The notes beneath the pieces were generated by a model. It had not been told where the DNA came from, did not search any database, and was given only the letters and a program-made list of their open reading frames with translations. From Actinomycetota bacterium (GTDB taxonomy: Bacteria > Actinomycetota > Acidimicrobiia > Acidimicrobiales > Ilumatobacteraceae), in the NCBI GenBank assembly GCA_009704065.1, contig WLEX01000026.1:1-10144 (forward strand): DNA of 10,144 bases, in the 5' to 3' direction. The translations under genes and the position numbers were made by a program. This document shows positions 5,378 to 10,144 of the stretch, one piece after another; within the stretch, counting starts at the first letter, position 1; each line of letters opens with the position of its first letter.

Positions 5378-6187
5378 GTGGGAGAACTTGATGAAGCAGC
5401 CATCGATGAGGCGATGCAAAATAGCCCCGATGAAATGCTTGGTTTACTTGCCGATCTCACGGGTGCAACAGATCCGAAACTACGAGCGTTAGCGCAGCAA
5501 CTCGCGGGTCGACTCATGCTCGATATTGGTAATCGTGGCCGCACGCGTCCGCGTGGCGTGGGCAAGATGGAAGAACAGCCGTATCGTCCCGATGGAGGTG
5601 ACATCGATATCGATGCAAGCCTCGATGCTCTTGGTGAAGTAAAACACGGCCTTGCGCTTGACCCTGAAAGATTACGTGTGCGCGGTTGGGCGAAACCTGG
5701 AACTGCTTTCTGTCTCATGCTTGATCGCAGTGGTTCGATGGGTGGCAAACCATTAGCAACCTCTGCTGTTGCCACTGCCGCTATCGCCAGTCGCTGCAGT
5801 GAGGATTACAGCGTTATTGCGTTTAGTAAAGATGTGGTGATAACTAAATCACAAGATGTGCCAAAGTCAAGTGAAAAAGTAATCAACGATGTTCTTACTT
5901 TGCGTGGTCATGGCACCACCGATCTAGCAGGTGCACTTCTAGTTGCGCAGCAACAACTGGGCCGTTCACGTGCTGGTCGCAGAGTGGCTGTGCTGTTGTC
6001 AGATTGCAGGGCCACGGTAGAGGGCGACGCAATAGCGGCAGCAACAGGTATGGAAGAACTCATAGTAATTGCACCGTATGAAGATCATGACGAAGCAAAA
6101 GTGTTTGCTGAACGTGTGGGCGCCAAGCTTGCGTTAGTGAATGGACCTAGTGAGATTCCTGAAGTATTAGCGCGCGTTTTGGAATAG
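5378..6187 (+). CDS. VWA-domain (CoxE/MoxR-partner type) protein
   Basis: From the first usable start codon (GTG) this is a 269-aa protein with a C-terminal von Willebrand A domain. The metal-ion-dependent adhesion site (MIDAS) is complete: DRSGS with Asp116, Ser118 and Ser120, Thr181 in GHGTTDLAG, and Asp209 in LLSDCRA. A helical region precedes it (DEAAIDEAMQNSPDEMLGLLADLTGATDPKLRALAQQLAGRL). The GTG has no Shine-Dalgarno. The frame stays open and codon-like upstream through 5231 (reading ...RRDLSRHENFEQISPE before the GTG), but it contains no ATG, GTG or TTG back to about 5147. The true N-terminus is therefore probably upstream, reached by a -1 frameshift from moxR or, less likely, from a rare CTG (5261 or 5339). 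VWA partners of MoxR ATPases act in the cytoplasm as substrate adaptors; here the dehydrogenases are the likely clients (inference). Confidence 0.85.
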   Translation: MGELDEAAIDEAMQNSPDEMLGLLADLTGATDPKLRALAQQLAGRLMLDIGNRGRTRPRGVGKMEEQPYRPDGGDIDIDASLDALGEVKHGLALDPERLRVRGWAKPGTAFCLMLDRSGSMGGKPLATSAVATAAIASRCSEDYSVIAFSKDVVITKSQDVPKSSEKVINDVLTLRGHGTTDLAGALLVAQQQLGRSRAGRRVAVLLSDCRATVEGDAIAAATGMEELIVIAPYEDHDEAKVFAERVGAKLALVNGPSEIPEVLARVLE

Positions 6188-6192
6188 CGCGT

Positions 6193-7446
6193 TCAGAACT
6201 GACACGTTGGGTCGTTCGGCGGAACTACACCCCGTGTGTCTTGCTTAATATTCACCGAAGGCAACGTTGTGGTGGTGGTGCTAGGTGCAATTGTTGTTGT
6301 GGTCGCAGCAGCAATTTTCATGACTGCCGATGTAATCATCAATGTGGAAGATGCTGATGAATCGAATGCTGTTGGCGTTACTTGAGTTTTCACGGTGGTA
6401 GCCAAACTGGCCTTTCCTTGAAATACTGCCAAGATCTTTTTAGAGGTTTCACTTTCCATATCAGGAACAATGACGGCAGCCTTATCGATCATCTGACCAA
6501 CTCCGGGCATGGTGTAGCTACCCATGGTGTTTGTGTCGAAACTCTTCATCGCTTGGCCTAATTGCAACACGGTAAGTGCATTGAGGCGATCATCAGTGAT
6601 GACATTTTTCAATGCAGCATTCAGAATGCCAGAGGCAACGCGTGGACTAGTGCGAGCCTTATCGAGAGACTTCTTAATCATGCGACGCATGAAATCTTGC
6701 TGACGCGCGATACGGCCGTAATCAGAAGTTTGGTCTGTTCGCCATTTTTTGAGTGCAGGGTCGTACCAGTTGTAATGGCGAGAGCGCATGTACGCCAATG
6801 CATGATCGCCGGCAAATCGATAACACACGCGTGCACGAAGCACTTTGAAACCCGTGCGCTTGTCCCGCGCTTTGAAGGGAAACGGAACTTGAACGCCACC
6901 TACTGCGTCGACAACACCTTTAAACGCGCAGAAGTCAATATTGACGTAGTGATCAATATTGATTCCGAAGTTTTCTTTGACCGTTCGAATGAGTCGATTG
7001 GGATTCTTCTTGTCGAAGTTCGAGTTAATACGACCATGCCGAGACGAACCAGCTTGCTTGACCCACATGTCTCGTGGGAACGACAACACTGCAGCTTGGT
7101 TATCGGTGGGGTTAACGCGAATCACCATGATGGAGTCGCTGCGTTCTCCAAATGTTGCACGCTTACCAAAACCGCCCGCATAAGGAGAATCTTTTGCAAT
7201 ACAGGCATTGTTGTCTGATCCAGTGATGAGGAAGTTTTTCGCATTGAGGTCACCGACCGGCAAGTTGAGATTGTCATCGCCTTCTGGAACAGCGTCGATT
7301 GAGACCACATTGCGGTTATTAAGTTTCCAGTTGGCATACAAAATGCCTGACCCAGACATAATTGTGGCGACAGCAAGAAACACATTGAATGCCACGAAGG
7401 CTTTGTGCTTGCGAGTGCGATGGGGGCGGGTGGAGACCTCAGACAT
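6193..7446 (-). CDS. LytR-CpsA-Psr (LCP) family protein
   Basis: LCP proteins are membrane-anchored phosphotransferases that attach lipid-linked glycopolymers to peptidoglycan (in actinobacteria, for example, arabinogalactan). The 417-aa product has a basic cytoplasmic N-terminus (RPHRTRKHK), one transmembrane segment at about 16-39, and an extracellular LCP domain. Its landmarks are RSDSIMVIRV at 102-111, the SFPRD motif (Arg125, Asp126), GRINSNFD at 138-145, the DHYVNIDF...VDAVGGV block, and DHALAYMRSRH further on. These are the conserved arginines and aspartates that bind the lipid pyrophosphate. The last 60 or so residues are low-complexity (TTTTIAPSTTTTTLP), a wall-spanning spacer of a kind common in this group. 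It follows valS on the same strand after 54 nt and ends 5 bp from the VWA gene on the opposite strand. There is no strong Shine-Dalgarno. Confidence 0.9.
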   Translation of the reverse strand: MSEVSTRPHRTRKHKAFVAFNVFLAVATIMSGSGILYANWKLNNRNVVSIDAVPEGDDNLNLPVGDLNAKNFLITGSDNNACIAKDSPYAGGFGKRATFGERSDSIMVIRVNPTDNQAAVLSFPRDMWVKQAGSSRHGRINSNFDKKNPNRLIRTVKENFGINIDHYVNIDFCAFKGVVDAVGGVQVPFPFKARDKRTGFKVLRARVCYRFAGDHALAYMRSRHYNWYDPALKKWRTDQTSDYGRIARQQDFMRRMIKKSLDKARTSPRVASGILNAALKNVITDDRLNALTVLQLGQAMKSFDTNTMGSYTMPGVGQMIDKAAVIVPDMESETSKKILAVFQGKASLATTVKTQVTPTAFDSSASSTLMITSAVMKIAAATTTTIAPSTTTTTLPSVNIKQDTRGVVPPNDPTCQF

Positions 7447-7475
7447 GACTTCTACACCGTAGTTCTGCGATGCCG

Positions 7476-7497
7476 TTGCGCGCAGGCGTCAGCGCAA
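7476..7497 (-). repeat. Inverted repeat in the valS-LCP spacer
   Basis: TTGCGC (7476-7481) and GCGCAA (7492-7497) flank a 10-nt loop just after the valS stop. There is no T-tract in either direction, so it is not a standard Rho-independent terminator. It may attenuate or protect the valS message, or be chance. Confidence 0.3.
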
Positions 7498-7500
7498 GCA

Positions 7501-10071
7501 CTACGGGTTATTGGGCGCGAGAGTCACTGCCACGGTCACTTCGGCTGAATCTGAAGGCGAAATACTCCACTTTTCCACTGACCCGGCGTTGGCAATATCT
7601 GTCCATCCAGCAGTGATAGCGCCAACCGCATCTGGAGAGGCAGTAAATACTGCTTCGGTTACAACTGCCCGCTGGCTCACCTTTGCCTCTGTCTTTGCCC
7701 GACGAATGCCGCCAATTGCAGCGCAGATGGCATCGAGTAATTCCTCGTTTGGCCCAGTAGCAAGCGCTGCAGTGAGCTGATCGGAGGTGGGCCACGCTGC
7801 TTGGTGAATAGAACCTGATTGCCACCAGCTCCACACTTCTTCTGTTGCAAAAGGAAGCAAAGGTGCAAATAAACGCTGCAATGTAGAAAGTGCACGACGT
7901 AATGCAGCTCGCGCTGAAATAGCGCCTGGGTCGGAATCTTCGAGATATCCGCGTGTCTTTACTAATTCCACGTAGTCGTCACAGAACCACCAGAAGAATG
8001 CTTCGGTACGTTCGAGAACTCGCGCGTAGTCGAATGCTTCGAAAGCCACTGTTGCTTCTTCTACAACGCCGGCCAGACGATGCAACATTGCAATATCGAT
8101 TGGTTCTGTTGGAACAGCAGAGCTATCGACATCACCAATACCCAATACAAACTTCGACACGTTGAGCAACTTGGTTGCCAATTTTCTGCCGACTTTCATT
8201 TGGTCTTCACTAAATGCGGTATCTACACCGGGACGTGCACCGACGGCCCAATAACGAACAGCGTCACTGCCATACGAATCGAACAGATCAGAAGGCGTTA
8301 CAACATTGCCCTTTGATTTCGACATTTTCTTGCGATCCGGATCAAGAATCCAACCAGACAATGCCGCATGTGTCCACGGCGCAGTGCCATGTTCGAGGTG
8401 CGAGCGCACCATGGTGCTGAACAACCATGTACGAATAATGTCGTGTCCTTGCGGGCGAACATCGAACGGGAACACGCGTGTAAACAAATCGTTGTCGTCT
8501 TCCCACTTACCTGCAATTTGTGGAGTGAGCGACGATGTTGCCCATGTGTCCATGACGTCGGGATCGCCAATAAATCCGCCAGGCTTACCGCGCTGATCTT
8601 CGGTATAGCCAGCTGGTGCGTCTGTGCTCGGGTCGATAGGTAAACGCGACTCTTCAGGAACAAGTGGAGTGTCGTATTGCGTTTCTCCGTTTGCGTCGAG
8701 TGAATACCAGACGGGCACGGGAACACCGAACCAACGCTGACGACTCACAAGCCAGTCACCATTGAGACCTTCTACCCAGTTTGAGTAACGGTGACGCATA
8801 TGGTCGGGTAGCCACGTGAGAGCAGCACCTCGTTCGAGCAATGCGTCACGCAATGCAGCATCGCGGCCACCATTGCGGATATACCACTGACGACTGGTGA
8901 CAATTTCGAGGGGGCGGTCACCTTTTTCGTAAAACTTCACAGGGTGCGTAATTGCGCGTGGCTCGCCAATCATTTCGCCAGATTCAGACAGCATGGTGGC
9001 GATGGCCGTTTGAGCTTGCTTCGCCGACTTGCCAACCAGTGTTTGGTAATGAGCAAGACCTGCGGCATCGGTAAGACCATCGGGTGCATCGGCAACAATG
9101 CGACCATCGCGAGAAATAATTGCGCGCATCTGCAATTGCAGTTCGCGCCACCAAATCACATCAGTTAGGTCACCAAAGGTGCAGCACATTGCAATACCGG
9201 TGCCCTTATCAATTTGTGCAAGCGGGTGTGCGTACACAGGTACTTCAACATTGAATAACGGCGTACGTACTGTCTTGCCAAACAATGGTTGATATCGCGG
9301 GTCATCAGGATGCGCAATGAGGGCAACACATGCAGGTAGTAATTCGGGACGTGTTGTATCGATGAGCACATCACCTGAACCATCAGACTTGTGAAAAGCA
9401 ATGGTGTGATACGCGCCGGGGCGGTCGCGGTCTTCTAATTCTGCCTGTGCAACTGCGGTGCGGAAATCGACATCCCACAGAGTTGGTGCTTCTTGTGTGT
9501 ACGCCTCACCACGTGCAAGGTTGCGCAAGAATCCGCGCTGGCTCGCACGACGCGAGCGATCTTCGATAGTGGTGTACAACAGTGACCAGTCGACTGAAAG
9601 ACCAAGTCGGCGAAATAAATCTTCGAACACTTTTTCATCTTGCGCGGTGAGCTCTTCGCACAGCTCAATAAAGTTCGGACGCGATACGGGAACCGCACGA
9701 TGGTCTTTTGGTGGATCACCACGAAATGGTGGTTCAAAATGTGCAGCGTAGGGAACCGACGCATCGCAAGAAACGCCAAAGTAATTCTGTACGCGACGCT
9801 CGGTGGGAAGCCCGTTGTCGTCCCAACCCATGGGATAAAACACACTCTTGCCGCGCATACGCCAGAAGCGAGCCACGGTGTCGGTGTGGGTATAGGAAAA
9901 CACATGTCCCATGTGGAGCGAACCGCTCACTGTGGGTGGGGGAGTATCGATGGCGAACACCCCATCGCGGGTGGCAGAGCGATCGAAGGCGTAGGTGGCG
10001 TTCTGGGTCCAGGATTCAATCCACTTGGACTCAACATTTTCGAGGGAAGGCTTCTCAGGGACACCGGACAT
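7501..10071 (-). CDS. valS: Valyl-tRNA synthetase
   Basis: This class I aminoacyl-tRNA synthetase charges tRNA-Val. The 856-aa product from the ATG at 10071 has the HIGH-type motif PPPTVSGSLHMGH (HMGH at 53-56), the KMSKS loop at 582-586 (RKKMSKSKGNVV) and a CP1 editing domain with DTTRPELLPACVALIAHPDDPRY and DKGTGIAMCCTFGDLTD. The wording of the editing domain (TTRPELL, CTFGDLTD) and the absence of a long C-terminal coiled coil resemble the archaeal-like bacterial ValS type rather than the E. coli type. A longer in-frame reading to 10140 would overlap the divergent gene and adds unconserved residues, so 10071 is preferred. A TACGAT -10 lies 9 nt upstream. It heads a two-gene run with the LCP gene. 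Confidence 0.95.
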   Translation of the reverse strand: MSGVPEKPSLENVESKWIESWTQNATYAFDRSATRDGVFAIDTPPPTVSGSLHMGHVFSYTHTDTVARFWRMRGKSVFYPMGWDDNGLPTERRVQNYFGVSCDASVPYAAHFEPPFRGDPPKDHRAVPVSRPNFIELCEELTAQDEKVFEDLFRRLGLSVDWSLLYTTIEDRSRRASQRGFLRNLARGEAYTQEAPTLWDVDFRTAVAQAELEDRDRPGAYHTIAFHKSDGSGDVLIDTTRPELLPACVALIAHPDDPRYQPLFGKTVRTPLFNVEVPVYAHPLAQIDKGTGIAMCCTFGDLTDVIWWRELQLQMRAIISRDGRIVADAPDGLTDAAGLAHYQTLVGKSAKQAQTAIATMLSESGEMIGEPRAITHPVKFYEKGDRPLEIVTSRQWYIRNGGRDAALRDALLERGAALTWLPDHMRHRYSNWVEGLNGDWLVSRQRWFGVPVPVWYSLDANGETQYDTPLVPEESRLPIDPSTDAPAGYTEDQRGKPGGFIGDPDVMDTWATSSLTPQIAGKWEDDNDLFTRVFPFDVRPQGHDIIRTWLFSTMVRSHLEHGTAPWTHAALSGWILDPDRKKMSKSKGNVVTPSDLFDSYGSDAVRYWAVGARPGVDTAFSEDQMKVGRKLATKLLNVSKFVLGIGDVDSSAVPTEPIDIAMLHRLAGVVEEATVAFEAFDYARVLERTEAFFWWFCDDYVELVKTRGYLEDSDPGAISARAALRRALSTLQRLFAPLLPFATEEVWSWWQSGSIHQAAWPTSDQLTAALATGPNEELLDAICAAIGGIRRAKTEAKVSQRAVVTEAVFTASPDAVGAITAGWTDIANAGSVEKWSISPSDSAEVTVAVTLAPNNP

Positions 10072-10080
10072 AGGTCTTAA

Positions 10081-10086
10081 ATCGTA
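10081..10086 (-). promoter_or_regulatory. Candidate -10 element of valS
   Basis: TACGAT on the minus strand fits TANNNT and ends 9 nt before the valS ATG, so the message would be leaderless or nearly so. No good Shine-Dalgarno precedes the ATG. It overlaps the plus-strand -10 by two bases. Confidence 0.4.
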
Positions 10087-10090
10087 GGCT
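10085..10090 (+). promoter_or_regulatory. Candidate -10 element of the divergent gene (cysS)
   Basis: TAGGCT fits TANNNT and ends 7 nt before the GTG at 10098, the spacing expected of a leaderless transcript. It shares the TA at 10085-10086 with the valS -10 on the other strand. Confidence 0.4.
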
Positions 10091-10097
10091 GGTAAGA

Positions 10098-10144
10098 GTG
10101 CTGAACCTCTACGACACCGCCACTCAAAGCGTGAAACCACTGGC
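10098..10144 (+). CDS. cysS: Probable cysteinyl-tRNA synthetase, first 15 codons (cut by window edge)
   Basis: From the GTG at 10098 the frame reads (V)LNLYDTATQSVKPL and continues out of the window. The pattern L.LYDTATQ.V.P resembles the first beta strand of bacterial CysRS, as in starts of the form MLxLYDTATxxVxPF. Only 15 residues are visible and neither catalytic motif is reached, so the assignment is tentative. It is divergent from valS with 26 bp between the two start codons. Confidence 0.55.
   Translation, partial: MLNLYDTATQSVKPL

Larger units (their letters stand above)
4341..6187 (+). other. Predicted AAA-VWA trans-frame fusion product (via -1 frameshift)
   Basis: If ribosomes slip at 5225-5231, moxR residue Lys297 is followed by SLSPDRGGHDLPLTKEG and the rest of the VWA frame, giving a protein of 615 aa. 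Its order would be AAA+ ATPase, a hydrophilic charged linker of about 50 residues encoded by 5231-5377, then the VWA protein. This is the architecture of the ChlD/BchD-type chelatase subunit, with the zero-frame product supplying a free ATPase subunit. An indel that split a fused gene, or two separate genes with an unusual start, are the alternatives. Confidence 0.55.

Noticed and set aside
6562..7218. 218-aa plus-strand frame antisense to the LCP gene
   Set aside because: No family resemblance, and it is a shadow of a well-supported LCP coding region.
8298..8726. 142-aa minus-strand frame within valS
   Set aside because: Alternate frame of valS with cysteine/histidine-rich, low-information sequence; no independent start signals.
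10072..10140. ValS N-terminal extension to 10140
   Set aside because: It overlaps the start of the divergent gene and adds 23 arginine-rich, unconserved residues; the ATG at 10071 begins the recognisable ValS sequence.
1..10144. CRISPR array, tRNA/rRNA genes, insertion sequences or phage genes
   Set aside because: I saw no regularly spaced repeats, tRNA or rRNA sequence, transposase or integrase motifs, or flanking inverted repeats; the window is densely filled with metabolic and housekeeping genes.

Overview
The window looks like an actinobacterial chromosome segment, most plausibly Acidimicrobiia (Ilumatobacter-like). This rests on a complete mycofactocin core (mftA, mftB, mftC) beside NDMA-dependent nicotinoprotein alcohol dehydrogenases, a LytR-CpsA-Psr protein with a Thr-rich tail, moderate GC content, GTG starts and several start codons without a Shine-Dalgarno but with a TANNNT -10 hexamer about 7 nt upstream. 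The taxon is an inference from gene content.

Layout. On the minus strand from about 1932 down to 1 lie mftA (40-aa precursor ending in the diagnostic core IDGMCGVY), mftB (RRE-type chaperone), mftC (radical SAM/SPASM maturase) and the N-terminal part of plsY, whose ATG overlaps the mftC stop. A 107-bp divergent spacer (1933-2039) separates these from a plus-strand operon at 2040-6187: two tandem NDMA-dependent zinc alcohol dehydrogenases, then a MoxR-type AAA+ ATPase overlapping the second dehydrogenase, then a von Willebrand A (VWA) protein. A minus-strand pair converges on this operon with only 5 bp between: valS (7501-10071) followed by an LCP-family gene (6193-7446). At the right edge the first codons of a probable cysS run divergently from valS.

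How the genes fit together. MftB presents MftA to MftC, which decarboxylates and crosslinks its C-terminal Val-Tyr. The later mycofactocin genes (mftD, mftE, mftF) are not in this window. The mature redox cofactor is thought to re-oxidise the NAD(H) held tightly by the dehydrogenases encoded divergently. The MoxR/VWA pair, co-transcribed with the dehydrogenases, is probably a chaperone or metal/cofactor-insertion machine for them (inference).

The most notable signal is at the moxR-VWA junction. The VWA frame has no ATG, GTG or TTG codon between about 5147 and 5378, yet it reads as coding across that stretch. The last codons of moxR contain an SD-like AAGGAG, 10 nt, a canonical -1 slippery heptamer G GGA AAA, the TAA stop, and a GC-only hairpin. 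This is the layout of a dnaX-type programmed -1 ribosomal frameshift. It would yield a free 298-aa ATPase and a 615-aa AAA-linker-VWA fusion from one gene, resembling the frameshifting described for chlD-type chelatase genes.
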